NCBI RefSeq assembly: GCF_007993865.1
Contig: NZ_VIUH01000002.1
Span: forward strand, 372,001-436,000
DNA: 64,000 nt
Source of the DNA: Pseudomonas sp. SJZ079
GTDB lineage: Bacteria > Pseudomonadota > Gammaproteobacteria > Pseudomonadales > Pseudomonadaceae
Reading direction: 5' to 3'
In this document: in pieces, positions 1 to 9,994 of the stretch
Numbering within the stretch: position 1 is the stretch's first letter
Layout: every line of letters starts with the position of its first letter
Made by a program: the position numbers and the translations under genes
The notes under the pieces: model-generated
Told to the model about the DNA's origin: nothing
Databases searched by the model: none
Seen by the model: only the letters and a program-made list of their open reading frames with translations

Positions 1-1476
1 CTGCTGGGCCAGACCTTTGGCGGCTTCGTCGTAGGCGTTCTGGTCTGCCCAGGTATTGCGCGGGTTGAGCAGGCTGGTTTCGACGCCCGGTACCGAAGTC
101 GGCACGCTGAGGTTGATGATCGGCAGCTGCTCGGTCTCGGTACCGATCAGCGCGCCGCTCTGGATCGCGGCAATCACGCCACGGGTAGTCGGGATATTGA
201 AACGCTTGCCGACGCCGTAGCCGCCGCCGGTCCAGCCGGTGTTGACCAGGTAGACCTTGGAGCCGAAGCCCTGGATACGCTTGATCAGCAACTCGGCGTA
301 TTCGCCCGCCGGACGTGGGAAGAACGGCGCGCCGAAGCAGGTGGAGAAGGTCGACTTGATGCCGCCGCCCGAGCCCATTTCGGTGGAACCGACCAGCGCG
401 GTGTAGCCGGACAGGAAGTGGTAGGCCGCCTGCTCTTCGTTGAGGATCGACACCGGCGGCAATACGCCGGTCAGGTCGCAAGTCAGGAAGATCACCGCAT
501 TCGGCTCACCCCCGAGGTTACGCTCGGAGCGCTTCTCGACGTGACTCAGCGGGTAAGCGGCGCGGCTGTTCTGGGTCAGGCTGTCGTCGGCGTAATCGGC
601 GACGCGATTGTCGTCGAGCACCACGTTTTCCAGCACGGCGCCGAAGCGGATGGCCTTCCAGATCACCGGCTCGTTCTTCTCGGACAGGTCGATGCACTTG
701 GCATAGCAACCGCCTTCGATGTTGAACACGCTGCCGACGCCCCAGCCGTGCTCGTCGTCGCCGATCAGGTAACGGCTCTCGTCGGCGGACAGGGTGGTCT
801 TGCCGGTGCCGGACAGGCCGAAGAACAGGGTAACGTCACCGTCTTCGCCAATGTTGGCGGCGCAGTGCATCGGCAGCACGTCGGCGTCCGGCAGCAGGAA
901 GTTCTGCACCGAGAACATGGCTTTCTTCATCTCACCGGCGTAGCGCATGCCGGCGATCAGAACTTTCTTGGCGGCGAAGCTGATGATCACGCAACCGTCT
1001 GAGTTGGTGCCGTCACGCTCGGGCACACACTCGAAGTTTGCGACGTTGAGCACTTGCCATTCGGCTTTGGCGCCCTGGTTGTACTGCTCCGGCTCGATGA
1101 ACAGGCAACGGCCGAAGAGGTTCTGCCAGGCGGTGGCGGTGGTCATCTTGACCGGCAGGTAGTGCGCCTCGGCGGCGCCTACATGGACATGCGAAACGAA
1201 ACTGTCTTGGGCGTCGGAGAAGGCCTGCACACGCTCCCAGAGCGCATCGAACTTGTCGGCGGGGAACGGACGGTTGATCGGGCCCCAGGCAATTTTTGCC
1301 TCGCTGCTCGGCTCCTGCACGATAAACCGGTCGGCCGGCGAGCGCCCCGTGCGATGGCCGGTGCGCACAACCAGCGCGCCACTGGCGGCCAGCTCGCCTT
1401 CACCGCGACGGAGGGCTTCTTCGACCAGTTGAGCGGCGCTGATGTCGGTATACACGGCGGTATTGGCTTGCGTCAT
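1..1476 (-). CDS. pckA: phosphoenolpyruvate carboxykinase (ATP), 3' end missing
   Basis: Converts oxaloacetate and ATP to phosphoenolpyruvate, CO2 and ADP, the entry step of gluconeogenesis, in the cytoplasm. The frame is open from the ATG at 1476 to the window edge, giving 492 residues; family members have about 513, so roughly the last 20 are outside. The kinase P-loop [13 protein letters not shown] is at residues 220-232, and the conserved segments MRYAGEMKK and [12 protein letters not shown] are present. A GGGGA ribosome binding site precedes the ATG. It lies downstream of hslO on the same strand, separated by 160 bases that carry a small inverted repeat. Gene identity is secure; only the C-terminus is unseen. 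Confidence 0.97.
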   Translation of the reverse strand, partial: MTQANTAVYTDISAAQLVEEALRRGEGELAASGALVVRTGHRTGRSPADRFIVQEPSSEAKIAWGPINRPFPADKFDALWERVQAFSDAQDSFVSHVHVGAAEAHYLPVKMTTATAWQNLFGRCLFIEPEQYNQGAKAEWQVLNVANFECVPERDGTNSDGCVIISFAAKKVLIAGMRYAGEMKKAMFSVQNFLLPDADVLPMHCAANIGEDGDVTLFFGLSGTGKTTLSADESRYLIGDDEHGWGVGSVFNIEGGCYAKCIDLSEKNEPVIWKAIRFGAVLENVVLDDNRVADYADDSLTQNSRAAYPLSHVEKRSERNLGGEPNAVIFLTCDLTGVLPPVSILNEEQAAYHFLSGYTALVGSTEMGSGGGIKSTFSTCFGAPFFPRPAGEYAELLIKRIQGFGSKVYLVNTGWTGGGYGVGKRFNIPTTRGVIAAIQSGALIGTETEQLPIINLSVPTSVPGVETSLLNPRNTWADQNAYDEAAKGLAQQ

Positions 1477-1518
1477 GTGGGTCCCCGTCGGCCCAGCGGC
1501 CGAGTCTTCCAAACGTTT

Positions 1519-1545
1519 TGTAGTAAAGGTCAGAGCACTACTACA
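1519..1545. promoter_or_regulatory. inverted repeat upstream of pckA
   Basis: TGTAGTA (1519-1525) is repeated inverted as TACTACA (1539-1545) with a 13-base spacer, about 43 bases before the pckA start. Its position fits an operator or a weak hairpin in the pckA leader. No regulator can be assigned. Confidence 0.3.
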
Positions 1546-1636
1546 GCGAAAAAAGTGCGCTGGATTATGCCAGAAAAGCCAGTGGCGGGTGCAGCCTCTG
1601 ATCAGACCAGCCCGCCCCAGGCTGCGTCAATTAGCC

Positions 1637-2524
1637 TCAGTGGCGGGTATCGGAAGGCGCATCACTGCCACCTCCGGCGAACAACTGGCCGACATCGGCG
1701 GCATCGAAGGCGTAGCGCTGATTGCAAAACTGGCAATCGATCACCACGCTGCCGGCGTGTTCGCTCAGCAGCAGCTCGGCGTCGGCCTGGCCTAAACTGA
1801 CCAGCGCTTTGGCCGAACGTTCACGCGAGCAACTGCAGCGAAATTGCAGTGCACGTGGCTCGAACAGGCGCAGCGGCTCTTCATGATAGAGGCGGTGCAG
1901 CAGGGTCTCATTGTCCAGACCGAGCAGTTCTTCGGTCTTCAGGGTGTCCGCCAGGGTCACCACGTGCTGCCAGCTGGCTTCACGCTCCTCGGCCTCTTTC
2001 AGGCGGTCGGCCGGCAGCTGTTGCAATAGCAGGCCGCGGGCACGCTGACCATCGGCGCAGAGCCAGAAACGCGTGGGCAATTGCTCGGAAGTGGCGAAAT
2101 AATTGCTCAGGCAATCGGCCAAGGTCGGCCCCGCCAGCTCGACGATACCCTGATAGCGCTGGCCATGCTTGGGATCGACGGTCATCGCCAGCACGCCGTC
2201 CGGCATCAACTCGGCCAGACCGGCGTCGGCCGCGATCTGCTCTGCCTGGTAACGGGCAATGCCGCGCAGCTCGCCGGCACTGGAGCACTCGACCATCAAC
2301 AGCGGCACCGCGCCGCTGGAGCGCGCCTGCAATACCAGCAGGCCGTCGAACTTCAGCGTACCCAGCAACAGGGAGGCGGCCGCCAGCAGCTCGCCGAGCA
2401 GCTGGGCGACCGGCTGTGGGTAGGAGTGCTTGGCCAGGACGTGCATGTAGCTGTCGGTCAAACCGACCAGCTCACCGCGCACATCGGTGTCATCGAACAA
2501 GAAGCGTTGGGAAAAATCAGGCAT
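1637..2524 (-). CDS. hslO: Hsp33 redox-regulated holdase chaperone
   Basis: Zinc-binding chaperone that oxidative stress activates to hold unfolding proteins. The protein is 295 residues, normal for the family. Its C-terminal redox switch is visible: a CxC pair at Cys230/Cys232 and a CxxC pair at Cys264/Cys267. The N-terminus [10 protein letters not shown] is typical, so the ATG at 2524 is preferred over an in-frame start 60 bases upstream. It lies between hslR (upstream, same strand) and pckA, an order shared with other Pseudomonas. The 196-base gap to hslR shows no further gene. Confidence 0.95.
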   Translation of the reverse strand: MPDFSQRFLFDDTDVRGELVGLTDSYMHVLAKHSYPQPVAQLLGELLAAASLLLGTLKFDGLLVLQARSSGAVPLLMVECSSAGELRGIARYQAEQIAADAGLAELMPDGVLAMTVDPKHGQRYQGIVELAGPTLADCLSNYFATSEQLPTRFWLCADGQRARGLLLQQLPADRLKEAEEREASWQHVVTLADTLKTEELLGLDNETLLHRLYHEEPLRLFEPRALQFRCSCSRERSAKALVSLGQADAELLLSEHAGSVVIDCQFCNQRYAFDAADVGQLFAGGGSDAPSDTRH

Positions 2525-2720
2525 GCCGAATTCGCAGAATGTGACCAGGCCGGCGATTTTAGGCGTAAACGACAAACCGACCAAGGGCCTCTTATCTATC
2601 GGTCGCCCAGAGCAGGGCTATTGACCCCGGCGCCAGGCACCGTCGACGGACACCGGAATCGGAGGGTACATGGCAACAGCCCAGTCCTCGCGGCGAGTAA
2701 AAGAGGCCTTGCCACGCGGC

Positions 2721-3113
2721 TCAGTCATCGCTGCGAAACTGATGGATCTGCCGACGTTGTTTCTTGGTCGGCCGGCCATCGGTCTGCACGCCTAAGGCCC
2801 CGGCTTTGCGCAGCGCCGCGGCCTGCTCGCGGCGCACGATGCTCTCGGCGGTCTCGCTATACAGCGCCTGAGCCTGTGGCGCGCCACGGCGCACGACAGA
2901 CAGTTCCAGAATCACCACGGTGCGCTCCTCGAAGCCACTGCGGATCTGCAGTTCATCGCCGACCCTCGGCTCCTTGCTCGGTTTGCAGCGCTCACCACGG
3001 CAATGCACCTTGCCGCCCTCGATCGCCGCCTTGGCCAGGGCGCGAGTCTTGAAGAAGCGAGCGGCCCACAGCCACTTATCCAGGCGTACCTTGTCGTCGT
3101 CTTTATCGCTCAT
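2721..3113 (-). CDS. hslR: Hsp15-like S4-domain RNA-binding heat shock protein
   Basis: Hsp15 binds free 50S ribosomal subunits that still carry nascent-chain tRNA and helps recycle them after heat stress. The 130-residue protein opens with an S4 fold (VRLDKWLWAARFFKTR, about residues 9-24, then GGKVHCRGER), followed by a lysine/arginine-rich tail ending PTKKQRRQIHQF, as in the family. It heads the hslR-hslO pair of heat or redox stress genes and is divergent from rimB across about 126 bases. Confidence 0.92.
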   Translation of the reverse strand: MSDKDDDKVRLDKWLWAARFFKTRALAKAAIEGGKVHCRGERCKPSKEPRVGDELQIRSGFEERTVVILELSVVRRGAPQAQALYSETAESIVRREQAAALRKAGALGVQTDGRPTKKQRRQIHQFRSDD

Positions 3114-3207
3114 GAGTGCTCCCGGCGGCTATGCATGACGCCCATGATAAGGCCGCTACGGCAAAGCGCACGCCCGACGAGCGGATGCGCTTTTCACAGG
3201 GGCCAAC

Positions 3208-3213
3208 TAGAAT
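3208..3213 (+). promoter_or_regulatory. putative -10 element of rimBK
   Basis: TAGAAT lies 27 bases before the rimB start, in the divergent hslR/rimB gap. No good -35 is seen at the right spacing, so this is tentative. Confidence 0.3.
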
Positions 3214-3239
3214 GCCCGCAATAGCCTAGGGATTCCGCC

Positions 3240-3710
3240 GTGAAGACGTTTGACCATCTCTCCGTGATTGGCCTGCGTGAATGGATTGCCCTGACCGAGT
3301 GGGGCATAACGGGGCTGCGCGCGAAGATCGACACGGGCGCCAGCACCTCGACCTTGCACGCCAGCGACATCGTCCAGTTCGACCGCAATGGCAAGCCTTG
3401 GGTACGTTTCATCGCGCATCTCGGCACCCTGAAGCAACTGCGCCATCGTCATTGCGAAGCGCCACTGGCGGCGGTCAAGACCATCAGAAGTTCCACCGGC
3501 CATGTGCAGACCCGCTACGTGATCCGCACCCACCTGGCACTCGGCGACCGCAACTGGCCAGTGGATTTCACCCTGACCTGCCGCAAAGCCATGCGTTATC
3601 GCGTACTCCTCGGCGCCAAGGCGCTGGTTGACGGTCAGCTGGTGGTCAACCCGGCCCTTACCTACGTGCAAGACACTCCCACGCTCCCAGAGACCCCAGA
3701 TAAATCATGA
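3240..3710 (+). CDS. rimB: RimB-type retropepsin-like protease
   Basis: Member of the small RimB/'ATP-dependent zinc protease' family with a retropepsin-like fold. In P. fluorescens RimB works with RimK to control glutamylation of ribosomal protein S6. The 156-residue protein has the aspartyl-protease-type signature DTGAST near residue 31, then HASDIV, and ends with the conserved [12 protein letters not shown] block. Translation starts at a GTG (3240). The stop overlaps the rimK start as ATGA (3707-3710), which implies translational coupling. The rimB name rests on family and context. Confidence 0.85.
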   Translation: MKTFDHLSVIGLREWIALTEWGITGLRAKIDTGASTSTLHASDIVQFDRNGKPWVRFIAHLGTLKQLRHRHCEAPLAAVKTIRSSTGHVQTRYVIRTHLALGDRNWPVDFTLTCRKAMRYRVLLGAKALVDGQLVVNPALTYVQDTPTLPETPDKS

Positions 3711-4612
3711 AAATTGCCGTGCTGTCGCGCAACCCGCGCCTATATTCCACAAGCCGCCTGGTCGAAGCCGGCCAGGAGCGCGGCCATGAGATGGTGGTCA
3801 TCGACACCCTGCGCGCCTACATGAACATCGCCAGCCACAAACCGCAGATCCACTACCGCGGCGAACCGCTGGAAGGCTTCGACGCGGTGATCCCGCGCAT
3901 CGGCGCCTCGGTCACCTTCTACGGCTGCGCGGTGCTGCGCCAGTTCGAGATGATGGGCGTGTTCCCGCTCAATGAATCGGTGGCGATCAGCCGCTCGCGC
4001 GACAAGCTGCGCTCGCTGCAGCTGCTCTCGCGTCGTGGGGTCGGCCTGCCGGTGACCGGCTTCGCCCACTCGCCGGACGACGTTCCCGACCTGATCCAGA
4101 TGGTCAACGGCGCGCCGCTGATCATCAAGCTGCTGGAGGGTACCCAGGGCATCGGCGTGGTGATGTGCGAAACGCAACAGGCCGCCGAATCGGTGATCGA
4201 GGCCTTCATGGGCCTCAAGCAGAACATCATGGTGCAGGAGTACATCAAGGAGGCCGGCGGCGCGGACATTCGCTGCTTCGTGATCGGCGACAAGGTGATC
4301 GCGGCGATCAAGCGCCAGGCCAAGCCCGGCGAGTTCCGCTCCAACTTGCATCGAGGCGGCAGCGCCAGCCTGATCAAGATCACCCCGGAAGAGCGCATGA
4401 CGGCGATTCGTGCGGCCAAGATCATGGGCCTGAGTGTTGCCGGCGTCGACATCCTGCGCTCCAACCACGGTCCGCTGGTGATGGAAGTGAACTCCTCGCC
4501 GGGCCTGGGCGGCATCGAGAACACCACCGGCAAGGACGTCGCCGGCCTGGTGATCCAGTACTTGGAGAAGAACGTCAGCCCGCACCGCACGCGCACCAAG
4601 GGCCAGGGCTGA
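3707..4612 (+). CDS. rimK: ribosomal protein S6--L-glutamate ligase
   Basis: ATP-grasp ligase that adds glutamate residues to the C-terminus of ribosomal protein S6 and so alters ribosome function and the proteome. The 301-residue protein has the canonical start [18 protein letters not shown], the ATP-grasp substrate loop [10 protein letters not shown] and the metal-binding [11 protein letters not shown] near the C-terminus. It is coupled to rimB by a 4-base overlap. The next gene is convergent and encodes a c-di-GMP turnover protein. This is notable because RimK activity in P. fluorescens is controlled by c-di-GMP and the phosphodiesterase RimA. Confidence 0.97.
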   Translation: MKIAVLSRNPRLYSTSRLVEAGQERGHEMVVIDTLRAYMNIASHKPQIHYRGEPLEGFDAVIPRIGASVTFYGCAVLRQFEMMGVFPLNESVAISRSRDKLRSLQLLSRRGVGLPVTGFAHSPDDVPDLIQMVNGAPLIIKLLEGTQGIGVVMCETQQAAESVIEAFMGLKQNIMVQEYIKEAGGADIRCFVIGDKVIAAIKRQAKPGEFRSNLHRGGSASLIKITPEERMTAIRAAKIMGLSVAGVDILRSNHGPLVMEVNSSPGLGGIENTTGKDVAGLVIQYLEKNVSPHRTRTKGQG

Positions 4613-4675
4613 TCAGCTTACCAAGCGCCCTCCTGAACATGCCTGCCAGCTCGGCTGATCCGGCAGCCACTTGGG

Positions 4676-7600
4676 CTACCCCCGTAGCGGATTGCCTGTT
4701 TCAGGCCCCCACTCCGCGTGCGCCTGCATCCACTCGAGCAACTCGGCCTCTGCCAGAGGCCGACTGAAATAATAGCCTTGCCCCAGAGAGCAGCCATGCT
4801 GGCGCAGAATCTCCAGCTGCGCGTGGCTTTCGATACCTTCGGCAATGCACGCCAGGCCCAGATTGCGGGCGATCACCAGAATGGTTTGCACCAGCATCAG
4901 GCCGTTGCTATCGCCTTCCATATCCTGGGTGAAGCTGCGATCGATTTTCAGACGATCCAACGGCAGACGCTTGAGGTAGGTCAACGAGGAGTACCCCGTG
5001 CCGAAGTCGTCGATGGCGAAATGCACGCCGAGCGCCCGTAGCGCCTGCATATTGGCGATGCACAGGTCGACATCTTCGAGCAGCACGCCTTCGGTGATTT
5101 CCAGTTCCAGCGCGCTGGCCGGCAGGCAGTGGCGATGCAGACAGGCACGAATGCGCTCGACACAACCGACCTGGCGCAACTCGCGCGGGCTGAGGTTGAC
5201 CGCCACCACCAACTGCGGCCAGCTCGGCAGCCAGCGCGCCAGCGCGGCGCAGCTCTGCTCCAGCACCCAATGGCCCAGCTCCTGGATCAAGCCGGTTTCT
5301 TCGGCCAGCGCAATGAACTGCCCAGGCAGGACTTCGCCGCGCTCCGGGTGCTGCCAGCGCACCAACACCTCGACGCCGGCGACGCGTCCGCCGGCCAACT
5401 CCAGCTGCGGTTGGAACACCAGACGCAGCTGATCGCGCTGCATGGCCTGACGCAACTCGCTTTGCAGCTGCAGGCGCTGGTCGATAGCCGCTTGCATGGC
5501 CGGAGCGAAAAAGTGCAGGTCGTTGCGCCCCGCATGCTTGGCCCGGTACATGGCGGTGTCCGCCTGCTTCAACACGTCGGCGGCAACTTGGCTGCCGAGC
5601 GGATGCAGGGCGATGCCGATGCTGGCGCTGATCGACAACTCATGACCGTCGACCCAGTAGCTGCCACTGAGGCTCTTCAGCAGTTTCTTTGCCGTCAGTG
5701 CGGCATATTCGCCGGCCAGTTGCGGGTCGCTGTCGAGCGCTTCGAGCAACACCACGAACTCATCGCCGCCCATCCGCGCCAAGGTGTCTTCGGCGCGCAA
5801 GCTGCCCGCCAAACGCGCTGTCACCTCACGCAACAGCCCGTCGCCGACCAGGTGACCGAGGCTGTCGTTGACCGTCTTGAAGTGATCCAGATCGATAAAC
5901 AGCAACGCGCCCAGACAACCCTCGCGCCACTCGCGGTTCATCGCATGCTGCAGACGGTCGAGCAGCAGGCGTCGATTGGGCAGGCCGGTCAGCTCATCGC
6001 TGTAGGCCAGGCGCTCGATCTCACGCTGATAGCGCTGCCGCTCGGAGATGTCGGTGACGCTGCCGCGAATCAGCAGCTGATCGCCCGGCATGCGCACCAG
6101 GCGCACCTCGCAGGAGATCTGTCGACCGGCGCTGTCCCGGTGCAGCCAGTCGAACACCGGCGCCTCGCCGGCAATCGCCGCTTTCAGGTAGACCTTGCCA
6201 ACCTCCGCCGAGGCCTGGCCGTCGGCCTGCCTCTGCGGGCTCAGATCGAGTGGCACCTTGCCCAGCAACTCCTCGCGGGTATAACGGAACAGGCGCAGGG
6301 CGTTCTCATTGACATCGACCATGCCGCCGTCCGGGGTGAACAGCACGATCGCTTCCGGCGCGTGCTCGACAAGGGTGCGGTAACGCGCCTCGGCCTCTCG
6401 GCGGGCACTGATGTCTTCGACCAGCAACAGGAACATGCTCACCCGGCCATTGGCATGTCGCACGGCGCGCAAATTAAGCCGGGTATAGACCAGCGAACCG
6501 TCCGGCCGCAGGAAGCGCTTGTCCAGCTCATAGCCTTCGCGCGCACCACTGAGCACCTCGTCCAGCAGCTTTCGCTCAACGGCCAGATCCTCCGGCGGCG
6601 AAAGGCTGGCCCAACTACTGGCCATCAACTGCTGGCGCGAGCGCCCCAGAATACTGCACAGTTTGAAGTTGACTTCATCCCAAGAGTAATCGGGATTAGT
6701 CAGCGCCATGCCAATCAAGGGTGCCTCGAAGAACAGACGCAAGCGTTCGTCGCGCTCATGCAGTTGTTGTTCGGCGCGCTTGTGCGCGCTGATGTCCTGA
6801 ATGGCCCCGTACACCCGGATCAGCCGGCCATCATCGCGATCGGCCAGGCCGTTGATGCGCACCCAGCGACTCTTGCCCTTGGCGGTCAGCAGGCGGACTT
6901 CGATATCGAACTGATCGAGTCCGTCGAGCAGCTGCTGCAGGGTGTTTTCCGCCAGCCCCCGACCACTGCCATCCAGATAATCCAGGGCCCGCGCAAATGA
7001 TGGCGCCCCCGCGTAGGGGTCCAGCTCGTAAATGCGAAAACAGCCCGCGCTCCAGTACATGCTGTCGTCGGCCAGGGTCAGCACCCAACCGCCCAGGTCG
7101 GCGATGTCTTCGGTCTGGCTGAACAGGTAACTCTGCAGCAGCAGCTCTGCGCGTTGCGCCGCCATGTCCGTAGCCAGTTGCTCGCGCTCGGTCACATCAT
7201 GCTGCAGCGAGATGAAATGGCTGATGCCTTGCGCGTCATACATAGGCGCCAGGATCAGCTCGTTCCAGAACAACTGGCCGTCCTTGCGGTAATTGCGCAG
7301 CACCACCTGGCAGGCCGCACCAGCATCCATGGCCCGGCGCAGCTGGGCCAGCCCCGGCTGCTGCCGATCGTCCCTCAGCAGGAAGCGGTCATTGCTGCCG
7401 AGGCTCTCCTCCCGGCTGTAGCCGGTGATCCGCTCGAACGACGGGTTGCAGTAGATCAACGGCAGGTCGGCCTGGCGCGCATCGGCAATGCTCACCCCCA
7501 GCGGGCTGGCCTCCAGCGCCAGGTTGGCCAGCGCCAATTGCTGGCGCATCTGCGTACTCTGTGCCAGAGCCATACGCAGATCGCTCAGGCTGCGACCGCC

Positions 7601-8476
7601 CAACAGGGTCGCAAGCATGAACAGCAGCGCACTCAGGTGCAGTTCCAGGCGTTGTGGGTCGAACCAGGCCACGGCGCCATCGAGCCCGCGCAGCAGCGGT
7701 AGAGCCAGCAGCATCAAGGCGCTCAAGGCCGCCGCAGATAGAGCGCCAGGCAGGCCCCAGAGCAACGTCAGCGCCAGCATCAGCAGGCCCAGCAACGGCA
7801 AACTCAGGCTCAGGGACAGCAAGCCGAGCAACCAGGGTAGGATCAGCAGCAGGCCGAGCAGCAACGGCCAGGGCGGCAGCTGTTTCAAGGCCGTCGGCAG
7901 CTGTTCGAGGCCTTCGCCCCATCCCGCCTGCAACCAGCCACGACGGCGCAGCCAGGGACTCAGGTAGGTCAACAGCGGCGTGGCAATCACCAGCGCGGTC
8001 AGGCTATCGGCCAGCCACAGGGTCACACTGGCCGCGACCACATCGCTCGTGGCCGGATGGCCGCTGAGCCATAGGTTGGCCTGCAGCCCCAGGCTCAGCA
8101 ACAGCGCCGGCAGCAATACGCCGAGCAGCATGAAACGCAGTAGATGGGCGACATCGGGTAAGGCCACATCGAACGCACGGCGCCGCAACAAGAGCCAGGC
8201 CAGGCCGACGCCGAGGGTTTCCGGCAGCGCATAGAGTGGCGCCCAGCGCCAGCCCAGGCCCCACAACGGGAGACTCAACAAGGCATTGAGGTAAAGCGCC
8301 GGCAGCACCCGCGGCCCCCACCACAAGCCGAGCACCAGACCGAGCGCAAAGGGCAGGTACCAGATCGCCGCCCCGTCGGTGAACTGGGTGGCCAGGGAAA
8401 GCCAGGTAGCCAGATGGAACAGCGGCAGCGGCAGCCACCACGTCCAATTAGGCAATCGGTCGGGAACGGCGGGCAT
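4676..8476 (-). CDS. MASE1-PAS4-GGDEF-EAL membrane c-di-GMP turnover protein
   Basis: A 1266-residue inner-membrane signalling protein. Residues 1 to about 305 form a MASE1-like block of hydrophobic helices. Four PAS domains follow (about 315-430, 435-560, 565-690, 690-815), the first LOV-like. The GGDEF motif is intact at 903-907, with an RxxD inhibitory site at 894-897, so cyclase activity is plausible. The EAL domain has EVL at 1036-1038 in place of EAL, but keeps the general phosphodiesterase features ELEITEG and DDFGTGYSS, so hydrolysis is also plausible. It is on the same strand as amgS, 104 bases downstream, and convergent with rimK. Which activity dominates cannot be told from sequence. 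Confidence 0.93.
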   Translation of the reverse strand: MPAVPDRLPNWTWWLPLPLFHLATWLSLATQFTDGAAIWYLPFALGLVLGLWWGPRVLPALYLNALLSLPLWGLGWRWAPLYALPETLGVGLAWLLLRRRAFDVALPDVAHLLRFMLLGVLLPALLLSLGLQANLWLSGHPATSDVVAASVTLWLADSLTALVIATPLLTYLSPWLRRRGWLQAGWGEGLEQLPTALKQLPPWPLLLGLLLILPWLLGLLSLSLSLPLLGLLMLALTLLWGLPGALSAAALSALMLLALPLLRGLDGAVAWFDPQRLELHLSALLFMLATLLGGRSLSDLRMALAQSTQMRQQLALANLALEASPLGVSIADARQADLPLIYCNPSFERITGYSREESLGSNDRFLLRDDRQQPGLAQLRRAMDAGAACQVVLRNYRKDGQLFWNELILAPMYDAQGISHFISLQHDVTEREQLATDMAAQRAELLLQSYLFSQTEDIADLGGWVLTLADDSMYWSAGCFRIYELDPYAGAPSFARALDYLDGSGRGLAENTLQQLLDGLDQFDIEVRLLTAKGKSRWVRINGLADRDDGRLIRVYGAIQDISAHKRAEQQLHERDERLRLFFEAPLIGMALTNPDYSWDEVNFKLCSILGRSRQQLMASSWASLSPPEDLAVERKLLDEVLSGAREGYELDKRFLRPDGSLVYTRLNLRAVRHANGRVSMFLLLVEDISARREAEARYRTLVEHAPEAIVLFTPDGGMVDVNENALRLFRYTREELLGKVPLDLSPQRQADGQASAEVGKVYLKAAIAGEAPVFDWLHRDSAGRQISCEVRLVRMPGDQLLIRGSVTDISERQRYQREIERLAYSDELTGLPNRRLLLDRLQHAMNREWREGCLGALLFIDLDHFKTVNDSLGHLVGDGLLREVTARLAGSLRAEDTLARMGGDEFVVLLEALDSDPQLAGEYAALTAKKLLKSLSGSYWVDGHELSISASIGIALHPLGSQVAADVLKQADTAMYRAKHAGRNDLHFFAPAMQAAIDQRLQLQSELRQAMQRDQLRLVFQPQLELAGGRVAGVEVLVRWQHPERGEVLPGQFIALAEETGLIQELGHWVLEQSCAALARWLPSWPQLVVAVNLSPRELRQVGCVERIRACLHRHCLPASALELEITEGVLLEDVDLCIANMQALRALGVHFAIDDFGTGYSSLTYLKRLPLDRLKIDRSFTQDMEGDSNGLMLVQTILVIARNLGLACIAEGIESHAQLEILRQHGCSLGQGYYFSRPLAEAELLEWMQAHAEWGPETGNPLRG

Positions 8477-8580
8477 GCTGACCTCATCTCATTGCGCTGA
8501 GTCAGCATAGTTCAGCGTCATGCTGGGGGCCGCCCGACGGGCTCACTGCATCTGACAAGACGCTGCAGTGTTAAATGCCG

Positions 8581-9894
8581 TTAAGCCGCGTCGCGCGGCA
8601 GCAGCAGCCCCAGCGGCAAGCAGACCCGCGCCTCCAGGCCGCCACCGGAACGGTTGCGCAGCTCGACACTGCCACCGTGCAGGGCGGCAATGCGTTTGAC
8701 GATGGCCAGCCCCAGCCCGGCGCCTTGCCCGCCGCGGGCGCGGTCGCCGCGAATGAAGGGGTTGAAGATGGTGTCCAGCTCCGCCGCCTCGATGCCGGCG
8801 CCGCGATCCAGCACGCTGAGCACCAGGTAGGGCGCCCCGTGATCGCCGGAAATGTAGACGGCCACCTCGACGGCATTACCGCCGTAGCGCAGCGCGTTCT
8901 CGATCAGGTTGACCAACAGGCGCTTGATCGACACCCGCCGCAGCGGAAACCGCGGCACCGCTTCCAGGCATAGACGCACCTGTTCACGCTGCTGGTTATA
9001 GGGCGCCACCACTTCGCGAATCAGTTCGAGCAGGTCGAGGTCTTCGAGGGGTTCGTCGCGGCCGTCGCGGATAAAGGCGAGAAACTGGTCGAGAATCGCG
9101 TCCATGTCCTCGATGTCGCGGACCATGTCCTCGGTCAGCTCGGAATCGCTGTGCAAGAACTCCATGGACAGGCGCAGGCGCGTCAGCGGCGTGCGCAAGT
9201 CGTGGGACACTCCGGCGAGCATCAGCTCACGTTCGCGGGCGGCCTGCTCGACGTCCTCGGCCATCTGGTTGAAGGCGCGGTACACCTCGGCCATCTCGCT
9301 CGGCGTATCGCTGACCGGCAGCCGCACACTGCGGCCCTTACCGATCTGCCGGGCGGCGAAGACCAGGCGTTTCAACGGTGCGCTCAGCTGGCGTACGAAA
9401 ATCCACGCCGCCGCAGTGGACAGCAAGCCGATACCGAGGAACCAGCCCAGCACGCTCCAGATCCGCTGGCCGCGTAACGGGTGCGGGTAGAGCGGCAAGC
9501 GCAACCAGTCATTACCCAGGCTTGGAGCGCGCACCCAGAGCGCCGGCGGGCTTTTCGCCCGAACCCGCACCTCGGTCTCAGGGCCGAGCTCCACCTGCAT
9601 CTGCCGCTCGAAAATCTCACTGTACGGCCAGTGCTGCTCGGTCGCCGGCACTGAGGCGAAGGGCACCCGACGCAAGCCGGCCGCCTCGGCGATCTGCTCG
9701 CGGCTCTGCGGCTCGGCCGCCCAGTAAGCGCGCAGGGTCAAGGCCGCGCCGTGGCTGTATTGGCGGTCGACCAGTACGTCCTCGTTCATCATCAGATAAA
9801 CCAGGGTCAACGCCTTGGAGAACAGCACCACGATCAACACCAGCCAGAGGGTGCGGGCGAAGAAGCTTTGCGGGAACCACAGCGGGGTTTTCAT
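8581..9894 (-). CDS. amgS: sensor histidine kinase AmgS (EnvZ family)
   Basis: Inner-membrane sensor kinase of the envelope-stress two-component system called AmgRS in P. aeruginosa, where it protects against aminoglycoside-induced membrane damage; it is the EnvZ homologue. The 437-residue protein has an N-terminal membrane helix, a periplasmic sensor region, a second helix near 145-170, a HAMP region, the phosphoacceptor motif SHDLRTPLTRLRL with His231, and a C-terminal ATPase domain with the G-box GAGLGLAIVKRI. It lies downstream of amgR on the same strand, but 100 bases away because a REPIN fills the gap. Confidence 0.94.
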   Translation of the reverse strand: MKTPLWFPQSFFARTLWLVLIVVLFSKALTLVYLMMNEDVLVDRQYSHGAALTLRAYWAAEPQSREQIAEAAGLRRVPFASVPATEQHWPYSEIFERQMQVELGPETEVRVRAKSPPALWVRAPSLGNDWLRLPLYPHPLRGQRIWSVLGWFLGIGLLSTAAAWIFVRQLSAPLKRLVFAARQIGKGRSVRLPVSDTPSEMAEVYRAFNQMAEDVEQAARERELMLAGVSHDLRTPLTRLRLSMEFLHSDSELTEDMVRDIEDMDAILDQFLAFIRDGRDEPLEDLDLLELIREVVAPYNQQREQVRLCLEAVPRFPLRRVSIKRLLVNLIENALRYGGNAVEVAVYISGDHGAPYLVLSVLDRGAGIEAAELDTIFNPFIRGDRARGGQGAGLGLAIVKRIAALHGGSVELRNRSGGGLEARVCLPLGLLLPRDAA

Positions 9895-9912
9895 TCGAGT
9901 GACACAGAACCT

Positions 9913-9970
9913 GTAGGAGCCAGCGTGCTGGCGATATGGATGGCCCGATCGCCAGCACGCTGGCTCCTAC
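9913..9970. repeat. REPIN (paired REP palindrome)
   Basis: A 23-base arm starting GTAGGAGCCAGCGTGCTGGC is repeated as an exact inverted copy ending at 9970, with about 12 bases between the arms. Sequence and layout match Pseudomonas REP doublets mobilised by RAYT transposases; no RAYT gene is in the window. It sits between amgR and amgS and would form a strong hairpin in their shared transcript. Confidence 0.93.
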
Positions 9971-9994
9971 ACCGGGCGCTGGACAGTATCTGGA

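Noticed and set aside
5129..7000. Long plus-strand open frame opposite the MASE1-GGDEF-EAL gene
   Set aside because: The minus-strand frame has full recognisable domains; this is a high-GC antisense shadow with no family resemblance.
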